Shown: positions 30,687 through 38,049 of the stretch, piece by piece
How the letters are laid out: each line of letters opens with the position of its first letter
Position numbering within the stretch: the first letter of the stretch is position 1
Assembly: GCA_938040735.1 (NCBI GenBank)
Contig: CALHYE010000001.1
Coordinates: 62,001 to 126,000, forward strand
Origin: an uncultured Bellilinea sp.
Lineage (GTDB): Bacteria > Chloroflexota > Anaerolineae > Anaerolineales > Anaerolineaceae
Length of the DNA stretch: 64,000 nt
Direction: 5' to 3'
The notes under the pieces: model-generated
Seen by the model: only the letters and a program-made list of their open reading frames with translations
The model's database searches: none
What the model was told of the DNA's origin: nothing
Program-made: the position numbers and the translations under genes

Positions 30687-32180
30687 TTACCCTATTCCAC
30701 GGCGCGGGAGCAGGTTTTTCAACCAGATACCGCTGGAGCGTCCCCTGCCGATAAAGCGATTGCGTTCATCAAAAACAATCCATACCGGGGGGGGATTACC
30801 TGCGGAGCGGGGCATGGGGACATCTTTGCCTTTCAGCCATTCGTCCAGCATTTCGTCCGGCAGGGATAAGCAGCCCGATTGGAAATGATGGGCAAAACGG
30901 TTGACCCATTCGTGGGCTGGCTGCCAGCCCTGGGGGGTATCTTCCAGAACTTTGAGTCCCAGCATTTGACATGGCAGCCCGTCAAAAGTTTCCAGAAAGG
31001 CGGTGGGAACTGCAAAAATGGAGGCCTGGCTGCGCCACAATTCCAAACGATAGGTTTCCAGCACGCTGGTCAGGTCGAAGTGGTAGGTGTTTTTCAACCA
31101 TTCGGCAATCTCTTGCGCCATTGGACGGTTGAGCGGTTCCTGACCGGTTTCGCGCAACGGACGGGCGGGATGCGGCTCGGTGGGCAGATCCATTTCATCG
31201 GTGCGGGTCAGGCGGGCGGCAAAAAACCCGGAGGTCGAAAAGCGATGCGGCCAGAGCCGCAGGGCATTTTGCACTTGCGGGTGAAAGGTTTGCCCAAAGG
31301 CGGTGGTCAGCGCCGGGGCGGGTTGAGGAAGTCGGTTTGAAACCGAATCCACCTGAACAGCGTTTGGCAAGCGTCTCAATACCTCGTCCAGCACGGCTTC
31401 ATCTTCCTGCGGAGCGAGAGTGCAGGTGGAATAGACCACCTGTCCGCCGGGTTTGACGGCTGCCAGGGCGGACATGAGCATGGCGGTTTGGCGGCGCGCC
31501 AGATGAGATTGCTCCCGTGGAGAGATTGGGCGCATCGGATGAGATTCGGTCGGCCGCAGCGATTGCATGCTGCAGGGGGCATCCAGCAGCGCCCAATCGA
31601 ACACCCCCGGAAACCAGCGACCGAACTTTTCGGCTGGGAAACGGGTAACGGCGGTATTGACCGTTCCCCAATTTTGAAGCACCAAGCGCAAGGGGGTGAT
31701 GCGCTCAAGGCCGGCATCGTTGGCCAGCGTCAGCCCGCGGTCGAGTGTACGGCTGATCAGGTGGGTGGTTTTTCCGCCCGGCGAGGCCGCCATATCAAGG
31801 ATCAAGGGGTGGGGAGAAGCCGGCAAGTCGAACAGTTCGGCGGGCAGCATCGAAGCCGCATCCTGGATGTAGTAATGCCCAAAGCGGTGTTCCAGCGTCT
31901 GGCTGAGGGGTGTGCGCGCCTGTCGAACCTGCCAGCCGGTAGAACAAAAAGCCACCGGTTGAACCTGCCAGCCGTACCATTCGCACCAATCCGCCACGGC
32001 TTGCGATGTGGTTTTGAGCGGATTGATGCGAAACGCCGGTAACAGCGGGCGCTCTAATTCTTCCAACAAAGCCAGAAATTCATCCGGCGGCAGCAGGACG
32101 CGGAATTGTTCCAGCGCAGTTTGTTGGGCTGAAAGGCTTGGGACAGGGGTAGGTGGGGAAATTTTTTTACGGCGGCTCAT
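30687..32180 (-). CDS. RsmF/NOP2-type rRNA (cytosine-C5)-methyltransferase
   Basis: A 497-residue RNA m5C methyltransferase. SAM motif I is DMAASPGGKTTHLI; the catalytic motifs are LLDAPCSMQS (motif IV Pro-Cys) and STCTLAPQEDE (motif VI Thr-Cys), giving the two Cys used in the reaction. The C-terminal third looks like the RNA-binding extension of RsmF/YebU-type enzymes, including a PUA-like tail (GRGRSSGIWLKN). The start at 32180 is inferred from the ATGA overlap with the preceding gene. The exact target cytosine cannot be read from the sequence. Confidence 0.9.
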   Translation of the reverse strand: MSRRKKISPPTPVPSLSAQQTALEQFRVLLPPDEFLALLEELERPLLPAFRINPLKTTSQAVADWCEWYGWQVQPVAFCSTGWQVRQARTPLSQTLEHRFGHYYIQDAASMLPAELFDLPASPHPLILDMAASPGGKTTHLISRTLDRGLTLANDAGLERITPLRLVLQNWGTVNTAVTRFPAEKFGRWFPGVFDWALLDAPCSMQSLRPTESHPMRPISPREQSHLARRQTAMLMSALAAVKPGGQVVYSTCTLAPQEDEAVLDEVLRRLPNAVQVDSVSNRLPQPAPALTTAFGQTFHPQVQNALRLWPHRFSTSGFFAARLTRTDEMDLPTEPHPARPLRETGQEPLNRPMAQEIAEWLKNTYHFDLTSVLETYRLELWRSQASIFAVPTAFLETFDGLPCQMLGLKVLEDTPQGWQPAHEWVNRFAHHFQSGCLSLPDEMLDEWLKGKDVPMPRSAGNPPPVWIVFDERNRFIGRGRSSGIWLKNLLPRRGIG

Positions 32181-33004
32181 GTTTTTTGAATGCAAAACAC
32201 CAGTTCGTTTTCAAAACGAATTTCTTTGACTTGCCACGATTGACCGGCGAGGATGGTTTCCATCAAATGGCGCTGGCGATCTTCTAAATTGCGCGTGCCT
32301 GTCAGGCTGCTGATGGGCAGTGAAACCAGCAGCCAGCGCACCCGCAAAGCCCGAAAGAAAGGCAAACAGGCTCCGCGCCGGCGCTGCTCAAAACGGTGGG
32401 CTTCCTTGAAAAATAAGGCTACATCGGCTTCCACTGGCGGCGGGGTGACCAGAATATCCTGATGATAGCCCCGGCAGGGATACCCACCCAGTTCAAAAAA
32501 CCGATTGATCAATTCGATCCGCGGGCGGTGTAAGTCATAGGCATCATAACGGGTCGTTGCGGGCAACCCCATCCACGGTAAGGCAAACGGCTGCATACCG
32601 CATGCCAGGTCAAGGATTGTCTGAGGAAGGCCGGTAATTTGCCACAAGCGGTTATAAAACTCATCGAGGAGAGGGATGCGTTCGCGGGTGGAGGCGTGAC
32701 TGGCCAGCATGGACAGGCAAAATTCCCGAACAGCTTGCGGATTGCCGCTGGCAAAAGCGGCTTGCATGGCTGTTTGCGCGGTGGGATAATCCGGGTCGCC
32801 GAGGTAAGGGGCAACGATATTGTGGAGTTTCTGACGGACTGCTTGAAACACCACGTTCGGGTTATTGTGGCGTGCCGATTCCTCAATGATCAAATCCCGC
32901 AGCAATGTTTCCGGCAAATCCAGTAAACGGTACTTCCGCATTGCCCGTAATTTTGCAATCCAGGTTTGGATCTCCTCTTCGGAAATAGGCGGAAGTTTAT
33001 TCAT
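32177..33004 (-). CDS. Rmt/FmrO-like rRNA methyltransferase paralogue, divergent
   Basis: A 275-residue protein homologous to 16S rRNA G1405 N7-methyltransferases. It has a helical N-terminal domain (FQAVRQKLHNIVAPYL), SHASTRERIPLLDEFYN, SAM motif TILDLACGMQPFALPWMG and DAYDLHRPRIELINRF. The family block S-F-P-x-x-S-L-G-G-R-G-K-G-M is changed to SLPISSLTGTRNLEDRQ, so activity or target may differ. It overlaps the response-regulator gene by eight bases and the m5C methyltransferase by four, forming one operon with a two-component system. It could be a catalytically altered or new-target paralogue. Confidence 0.8.
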   Translation of the reverse strand: MNKLPPISEEEIQTWIAKLRAMRKYRLLDLPETLLRDLIIEESARHNNPNVVFQAVRQKLHNIVAPYLGDPDYPTAQTAMQAAFASGNPQAVREFCLSMLASHASTRERIPLLDEFYNRLWQITGLPQTILDLACGMQPFALPWMGLPATTRYDAYDLHRPRIELINRFFELGGYPCRGYHQDILVTPPPVEADVALFFKEAHRFEQRRRGACLPFFRALRVRWLLVSLPISSLTGTRNLEDRQRHLMETILAGQSWQVKEIRFENELVFCIQKT

Positions 33005-33662
33005 CCCGTCTGACGATTCCCTGATTCCAGGCGTATACGGCAGCCTGGGTGCGGTCTGCCAGATGAAGTTTGGAGAGAATATTGCTGACGTGGCTCTTGA
33101 CCGTCTTTTCGCTGATGACCAAAGTTTCAGCAATCTCCCGGTTGGAATTGCCGCCGGCAATCAGGCGCAGAATTTCCATCTCGCGGTCACTCAATTCGGA
33201 AAATGGGTTAATCGCTTCGCCTCGGCTGCCCTGCACTTCCTGAACAAGGCGCGCGGCAACCCGAGGATGAAGAACAGCCTCGCCCCGCGAGGCTTTGCGA
33301 ATGGCATCAACCAATTCGGCAGGTTTTGAGTCTTTCAAAACATAGGAAAGCGCGCCGGCCCGAACAGCGGGGAAAATATGTTCATCCTTATAATAAGAGG
33401 TGAAAATGATCACCTGAGTATGCGGGCTAATGGCCTTAACGCGGCGAGTTGCCTCCACCCCATCCATGTCCGGCATGATCAAATCCATCAGTAAAACATC
33501 CGGCACACTGTTGGGGAGTAACTCGAGCAACTGTGCGCCGTTTTCAGCCTCACCGATGACTTCAATATCGGCCTGGGTTTGCAAGAAGGCCATAAGACCC
33601 TGCCGGACGACGGCATGGTCGTCCACAATAATCACCGTGATCGGGTTGGGGGTTTTATCCAT
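32997..33662 (-). CDS. NarL/LuxR-family response regulator
   Basis: A 221-residue protein. The receiver domain has the acidic pair Asp14/Asp15 and phosphoacceptor Asp60 (LLMDLIMPDMDG). A LuxR-type helix-turn-helix follows (LSDREMEILRLIAGGNSNREIAETLVISEKTVK, split across about residues 155-190). The start at 33662 overlaps the end of the kinase gene by eight bases, and an upstream extension would enter the kinase frame. It should bind DNA after phosphorylation by the adjacent kinase. Its targets may include the methyltransferase operon it belongs to, which is an inference. Confidence 0.92.
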   Translation of the reverse strand: MDKTPNPITVIIVDDHAVVRQGLMAFLQTQADIEVIGEAENGAQLLELLPNSVPDVLLMDLIMPDMDGVEATRRVKAISPHTQVIIFTSYYKDEHIFPAVRAGALSYVLKDSKPAELVDAIRKASRGEAVLHPRVAARLVQEVQGSRGEAINPFSELSDREMEILRLIAGGNSNREIAETLVISEKTVKSHVSNILSKLHLADRTQAAVYAWNQGIVRRDE

Positions 33663-34755
33663 GGAGGATTTCCTCGTTGCGCGGTTCAAATTTGATCGGC
33701 ACAAAAGCGCTGACCTTAGTTCCATGTCCAATGTTGCTTTCAATCTCCAGCCGGCCGCCAATTTCATCCAATCGGTCGCGCATGCTTTTAAGACCAAAAC
33801 CGGAAGTTCCTGACCGGGTCAGATCGAAGCCGCGCCCGTTGTCATGGATACTCAGGATAACCTTATTGGGGTAGTGATGAAGCGAGACCTTTACATGGGT
33901 TGCGCCGCTATGGCGAATGACATTGGCGAGGGCTTCCTGCACCATTCGGAAGAGGGTCAATTCCTGACTGAAAGTCAGGTTCAGGTTTTCGGCGGGAGTG
34001 AAATCAACCACGATTTGATTTTGCTGCTGCCACTGATGCAGGTAATCTTCCAATGCGCCGCTCAGGTTCTTTTCGTGGAGCATTGCCGGGCGGAGTTCTA
34101 AAATCACATTGGTAAGTTCCTGTTGAGCCTGCACGGCAAGACCCTCGGCGCGTTGAAGGGCTTGTTGGGCAGCCTGAGGTTGGTTTTCAATCAAAATAGC
34201 GGCGGTGTTCAACTGGAGGATGGCTGCGGTAAGGTTTTGCTTGACCGAATCGTGCAGATCGCGGGCAAGCTGATTGCGTTCTTCAATAGCCGCCAGTTGC
34301 TGGCGGGTCATCAACAGGGTTTCCAGTTCTGATGCCATCTGATTCAGCTGTTTGCCAAAACGGGAAATCTCATCCTGCGCCGGATCGTGAATACGCGGCT
34401 TGAAGTTGCCGTTTGCCCAGGCTTCGGTGGTTTCACGGAGGTGGTCAAGGCGGCTTTCCAACCAACGGGCGGTCAAAAAACCGAATAATGTGCCTACCAC
34501 CACAGCCGGGATAATCAGCACCAGCAATGCTTGACCGGCTAGTGGAATCAAGCCGGGCAGCATCCGGCTGCTCGTTGAGCCGGCGAATAAATCCGGCATG
34601 GCGCGGGAAAGATAGAAATTGAGCGCTAGAAAACTCCACCAGGCCGCCATTAAGATTGCCGCCAGGGTTACCAGAGTAAAACTCAAGGTCAGCCGCCAGC
34701 GCAAACGGTTAAGAAAACGATTTACAGATTGCCGCCAGCGGATAGAAGGATTCAT
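33655..34755 (-). CDS. NarL-type sensor histidine kinase with two membrane helices and HAMP
   Basis: A 366-residue kinase. Two membrane helices (about 22-48 and 70-96) flank a short extracytoplasmic loop of only 25 residues. HAMP (to about 150) follows, then a HisKA_3 dimerisation domain with phosphoacceptor His168 in ARDLHDSVKQNL, and an HATPase domain with NGRGF. The small sensory loop suggests that the stimulus is felt in the membrane or via partner proteins, possibly the two small DUF4190 proteins encoded just upstream. Its ATG overlaps the stop of one of them. Confidence 0.92.
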   Translation of the reverse strand: MNPSIRWRQSVNRFLNRLRWRLTLSFTLVTLAAILMAAWWSFLALNFYLSRAMPDLFAGSTSSRMLPGLIPLAGQALLVLIIPAVVVGTLFGFLTARWLESRLDHLRETTEAWANGNFKPRIHDPAQDEISRFGKQLNQMASELETLLMTRQQLAAIEERNQLARDLHDSVKQNLTAAILQLNTAAILIENQPQAAQQALQRAEGLAVQAQQELTNVILELRPAMLHEKNLSGALEDYLHQWQQQNQIVVDFTPAENLNLTFSQELTLFRMVQEALANVIRHSGATHVKVSLHHYPNKVILSIHDNGRGFDLTRSGTSGFGLKSMRDRLDEIGGRLEIESNIGHGTKVSAFVPIKFEPRNEEILHG

Positions 34756-35063
34756 GGCAGGTTAGGGAAAGTTTGAATGCCAACCGGCATGAAGAAGAGA
34801 AATGCAACCGCCACCAACACACAAATGGCAAGCCCAAGCGCTATTCCTATCCATCCCATAATAATGCCGGCTCGGGCAAGATTCTCTCCGGCATAAAATT
34901 CTGGTTTTTGTAAGATTTCTTTTTGCGCCATTTTGCCGGCAATGACTGCGCCAATTGAGCCAACCAAAGGCAATACACCGATGAGGCCTAAAATTCCAAG
35001 CACCAATCCTACAATTGCGAGAGGATGAGAAGAAGATGACTGACGAAGAGGGGAATTATCCAT
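34752..35063 (-). CDS. DUF4190-type small membrane protein, copy 2
   Basis: A 103-residue protein with two membrane-helix pairs in the DUF4190 pattern: SHPLAIVGLVLGILGL, a GSIGAVIAGKMAQKEI loop and ARAGIIMGWIGIALGL. Its stop codon overlaps the start of the histidine kinase (ATGA), and it is a paralogue of the next gene upstream at 35219-35518. Tight coupling to the kinase makes an accessory sensing role plausible. Function is unknown. Confidence 0.8.
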   Translation of the reverse strand: MDNSPLRQSSSSHPLAIVGLVLGILGLIGVLPLVGSIGAVIAGKMAQKEILQKPEFYAGENLARAGIIMGWIGIALGLAICVLVAVAFLFFMPVGIQTFPNLP

Positions 35064-35140
35064 TAGATTTACTCTATTTCTAAAAGGTTGCGTCGAATTA
35101 ATTTTATCCTTGAAATGGACGGATGTCCTGAATTAAATTG

Positions 35141-35202
35141 AGGAATGGGTTATCGAAAAGGGCTCAAAGGATGACAGTGACGAGCCTTCCTAACCCATTC
35201 CT
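35141..35202 (-). other. Long structured inverted repeat between the DUF4190 genes
   Basis: AGGAATGGGTTA (35141-35152) pairs with TAACCCATTCCT (35191-35202), a perfect 12-bp outer stem. An inner GGCTC/GAGCC stem (35161-35165, 35182-35186) gives a branched hairpin. There is no T tract on either strand at its foot. It lies in the transcript between two paralogous genes; it might be a partial terminator, an mRNA processing or stability element, or a dispersed repeat. Confidence 0.65.
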
Positions 35203-35218
35203 TGTTCGGTTGGGGTTG

Positions 35219-35518
35219 TTAGCGGATGATTCCCGGCAAGGGCATAAAGAACAGGACAGCCAGGATGATTAAGATAGTGATTGCGGCTACAAACCCTATC
35301 CCAATCCAGCCGAGAATCATGCCGGCCTTTGCAATGGTCTCTCCGTTGTAGAGGCTCGCTTGGTCGCGGATGTTTCGTCGGGCCACATGTCCGGTTATGA
35401 TGCCGGCAATACTCCCGAACAGGGGCAAAAAGCTGAATCCTCCAACGGATAAAATCAGACTGACGACGGCTAACGGATGGGTTCTCACGGCTGGTTTGAT
35501 CTCTATTGGGTTTTCCAT
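35219..35518 (-). CDS. DUF4190-type small membrane protein, copy 1
   Basis: A 99-residue membrane protein, a paralogue of the gene at 34752-35063. It shares the THPLAVVSLILSVGG start, the GSIAGIITGHVARRNI loop, the Y-x-G-E-T/N motif and the AKAGMILGWIGIG block. An AAAGGAG ribosome-binding site supports the start. It is first in the probable operon DUF4190-DUF4190-kinase-regulator-methyltransferase-methyltransferase, although the hairpin that follows may reduce read-through. Function unknown. Confidence 0.8.
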   Translation of the reverse strand: MENPIEIKPAVRTHPLAVVSLILSVGGFSFLPLFGSIAGIITGHVARRNIRDQASLYNGETIAKAGMILGWIGIGFVAAITILIILAVLFFMPLPGIIR

Positions 35519-35616
35519 GGTAGTTTCTCCTTTTCATTGGATGACTCCATCATAGCCTCCTCTTTTCGTAAAGGCATCCGTCCGGGTATGGATTATCGGT
35601 AAGACTGAAGACCGAA

Positions 35617-36429
35617 TCAGGCAGGAGAAAGCAGGAAAACCAGTTCTCCGGGAAAGTCAAAAATCTCTACACGGACTTGCCAGCCTTGAATGATTTCTTC
35701 AAAACGCTGACGGTAGCGCTGGCGCATCCCTTTGCCGCGCCCGCCCAAACTGTGGGCCGGAAAGGATACCAGCCAGTGGGTTGCCGGAATTTCCCGCAGC
35801 AGGCGGACGGCTATATTCTTGTCTAACTGCTCCAGACAGGGGATGGATTTGAGCAGCAAAGCCACCTGAACCGGTCGGTTGGGCAGTTCGTGTGTGAGAT
35901 CGCAAAGCGATGCTTTGCCGTTGATACCCAAATGATCAAAAAATTGCTGCAAGAAGGCAATCTGGTCGCTGTAAATGTCGCAAACCTGAATTTGGGTTTG
36001 GGGGGTGATCGGCATCCAGGGCAGGGCTAACGGATTGAGACCGCATGCCAGATCAAGGATGGAATGAAGGGGCTGCAGCCTGGTCAGGGGTTCGGCATAA
36101 AACCGCTCGAGGATTGGCAAGCGTTCGCGGGTGGAAGCGTGGAGTGACATCATCTGGCTGCAAAACTCTTTGACCTGCGGGTGGCGCAAGTCGTGGGGCA
36201 GGTGATCTAAACGGCTTTTCCATTGCGCGTAGTCTATGGGTTTGTCCAGATAAGCCCCGCCAACCTGATGGAGTTTATTGCGCACGGCCTTGATCAGTTC
36301 ACGCGGCTGACGGATGCTGCCTTGGTAGCGTTCAATCAAGCCACGAATCAAGTTGGGGGATATGGCGGCGTAGCGCGGGTTGGCCTGTACAGCGCGGATC
36401 AGGGAGTCAATATCAATCGGTTCAGGCAT
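35617..36429 (-). CDS. RmtB-like 16S rRNA (guanine1405-N7)-methyltransferase homologue
   Basis: A 270-residue protein with the full Rmt/ArmA-family layout: an N-terminal helical domain (LIKAVRNKLHQVGGAYLD), the LHASTRERLPILERFY linker, SAM motif ILDLACGLNPLALPWM, a VCDIYSD acidic loop, VALLLKSIPCLEQ and the signature SFPAHSLGGRGKGM. In known members these bind the 30S subunit and methylate G1405, giving high-level resistance to 4,6-disubstituted aminoglycosides. It overlaps the tgt-like gene by eight bases. Whether it acts as a resistance enzyme or as an intrinsic rRNA modifier is not shown by sequence. Confidence 0.9.
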   Translation of the reverse strand: MPEPIDIDSLIRAVQANPRYAAISPNLIRGLIERYQGSIRQPRELIKAVRNKLHQVGGAYLDKPIDYAQWKSRLDHLPHDLRHPQVKEFCSQMMSLHASTRERLPILERFYAEPLTRLQPLHSILDLACGLNPLALPWMPITPQTQIQVCDIYSDQIAFLQQFFDHLGINGKASLCDLTHELPNRPVQVALLLKSIPCLEQLDKNIAVRLLREIPATHWLVSFPAHSLGGRGKGMRQRYRQRFEEIIQGWQVRVEIFDFPGELVFLLSPA

Positions 36430-37513
36430 GCGAATTCAGGCGGATGCGCTCGGTCAATTGGGTCATGAAGCGCAAATTGTGGATGGTTGCCAGCCGTAAA
36501 AACAGGCTGTCGTTGATTTTAAACAGATGGCGTAAATAGCCAAGGCTGTACTGCTGGCAAGTTGGGCAGTCGCACCATTCGGAGACTGGGCGGTTGGTTC
36601 GGATGTGGCGTTCATCGTTGATGTAAAGGTATTCCAGCCAGTTACCGCTCAACCCTCCGTCTTGCCCGGGGGGGTTGGCAAAGGTGTACAAACGGCCATG
36701 ACGGGCATCACGGGTGGGCATGGCGCAGTCAAAAATGCCGTACCCCAGCCGCCAGCCTGTCACCACATTGTGGGGGTGTCCAATCCCAAGGGCATGGAGA
36801 GGGTATTGGGGCGGGACTAATTGGCGGGTGAATTCAAGTATTTCAGTCAGCAGACCGCCTGTAGAATCGAGCGGCCAGCCGCCGAAGCCGTATCCGTCAA
36901 AGCCAATTTCCAGCAGGGCTTCGGCGCATCGGCGGCGCAAATCCAGTTCGCCGCCGCCCTGAATGACCGCAAAGATCAGCGGTTTCTGACCGTTGGTCAG
37001 TTTTTTCTGGTTAATCAGCCGATCATATTCCCGGCGGGCGCGTTTAGCCCAGGCAATAGTGCGCTGAACGGATAGTTCCTGCTCGGAGCGGGGCGCTTCC
37101 ACGTGGGTGCAGTCATCCAGACAGATGACTACATCTGCGCCATAATTGATCTGCAATTGAATGCTTTTTTCCGGCGTGAGCAAGAATTTACGCTGGTTAC
37201 CCTCTGGCTGAAAGGTGATGCCGCGTTCGTCCATTTTGCCGAAGCGCGGATTTTGACGGATGAGGGAATAAGCCTGAAAACCGCCCGAATCGGTGAAGAT
37301 TGGACGCTCCCAATTGCTCATGCGGTGCAGGCCGCCCAATGCCTGAATCACGCTTGAACCGGGTTTTTGCATCAGGTGAAAGGCGTTCATCATCAGGGCT
37401 TGAATGCCGCAGGCGCGCAGGTCGTTAGAGTCAACCGTGCGCACAACGGCCAGGGTCGCATCGGGCAGGAAGACGGGAAAATCCAGGCGGCCGTGGGGAA
37501 GGTGAAGGTTCAT
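36422..37513 (-). CDS. tRNA-guanine transglycosylase-like protein
   Basis: A 363-residue TGT-family protein. It keeps the DSGGFQ motif with the first catalytic Asp, FDCAMPTRDARHG with the second, and a zinc site (CDCPTCQQYS plus a later His). The base-recognition loop, GGLAVGE in queuosine-inserting enzymes, reads GFGGWPLDS here, which may change the substrate. Bacterial TGT exchanges guanine 34 of four tRNAs for preQ1. The gene heads an operon with the Rmt-like methyltransferase. It could be an ordinary divergent TGT or a paralogue with another base or RNA target. Confidence 0.85.
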   Translation of the reverse strand: MNLHLPHGRLDFPVFLPDATLAVVRTVDSNDLRACGIQALMMNAFHLMQKPGSSVIQALGGLHRMSNWERPIFTDSGGFQAYSLIRQNPRFGKMDERGITFQPEGNQRKFLLTPEKSIQLQINYGADVVICLDDCTHVEAPRSEQELSVQRTIAWAKRARREYDRLINQKKLTNGQKPLIFAVIQGGGELDLRRRCAEALLEIGFDGYGFGGWPLDSTGGLLTEILEFTRQLVPPQYPLHALGIGHPHNVVTGWRLGYGIFDCAMPTRDARHGRLYTFANPPGQDGGLSGNWLEYLYINDERHIRTNRPVSEWCDCPTCQQYSLGYLRHLFKINDSLFLRLATIHNLRFMTQLTERIRLNSHA

Positions 37514-37607
37514 TTAAGAGTTGGTTATCTTTGTGCTAACAAAAGGATATGTCTTGACACGTGAAGTATAATCCATGATACCATTAGTTGAAGTGGAGGA
37601 TTTACGA

Positions 37608-37943
37608 ATGAAAGCCATTGAAACCATCAAAGAACAGGATTTTGAACAAAGAGTTCTCGGAGCGGAACAACCGGTCTTGCTTGAGTTCGGGGCGGTTTGG
37701 TGCGGCCCGTGTAAGCGGCTGGAGCCTGAACTGGCCCAACTCAGTCAGGAATGGGGAGACCGGCTGCAAGTTTTATCGGTAGATGTGGATGAGGCTTCCG
37801 ACCTTGCGATGCAGTTCATGGTGCTGAGCGTGCCAACCCTGATCCTGTTCCATAACGGCGAGGCCGTCAAACGGGTGAGCGGTTTTCAGCCCTTGCAGCG
37901 CTTGAAAGAGACCTTTGAACCCTATCTTGTCGTCCATCATTAG
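37608..37943 (+). CDS. Thioredoxin
   Basis: A 111-residue thioredoxin with the active site WCGPCKR and the conserved cis-Pro (LSVPTLILF). It reduces cytoplasmic disulfides. The ATG at 37608 is chosen because GTGGAGG lies 10 bases upstream; the in-frame ATG at 37575 immediately follows a TATAAT and would have no room. The protein is single-domain and normal in length. A terminator follows, so it forms a unit of its own. Confidence 0.93.
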   Translation: MKAIETIKEQDFEQRVLGAEQPVLLEFGAVWCGPCKRLEPELAQLSQEWGDRLQVLSVDVDEASDLAMQFMVLSVPTLILFHNGEAVKRVSGFQPLQRLKETFEPYLVVHH

Positions 37944-37964
37944 TCCTGTAATCGTTTGAACGCA

Positions 37965-38004
37965 AAAGGGCTGCCCTCTCGCGGAGCAGTCCTTTTTGTT
38001 TTTT
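37965..38004 (+). terminator. Rho-independent terminator after thioredoxin
   Basis: AAAGGGCTGC (37965-37974) pairs with GCAGTCCTTT (37986-37995) with one G-T pair. It is followed by a run of T interrupted by one G (to 38004). Confidence 0.8.
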
Positions 38005-38049
38005 AGGGGGTTTTTCCGGTAGAATTAAACCATCGGGAGGATGAAGAAA

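Noticed and set aside
37554-37572. TTGACA and TATAAT as a promoter for thioredoxin
   Set aside because: They are only seven bases apart, too close for one sigma70 promoter; the real promoter is unclear.
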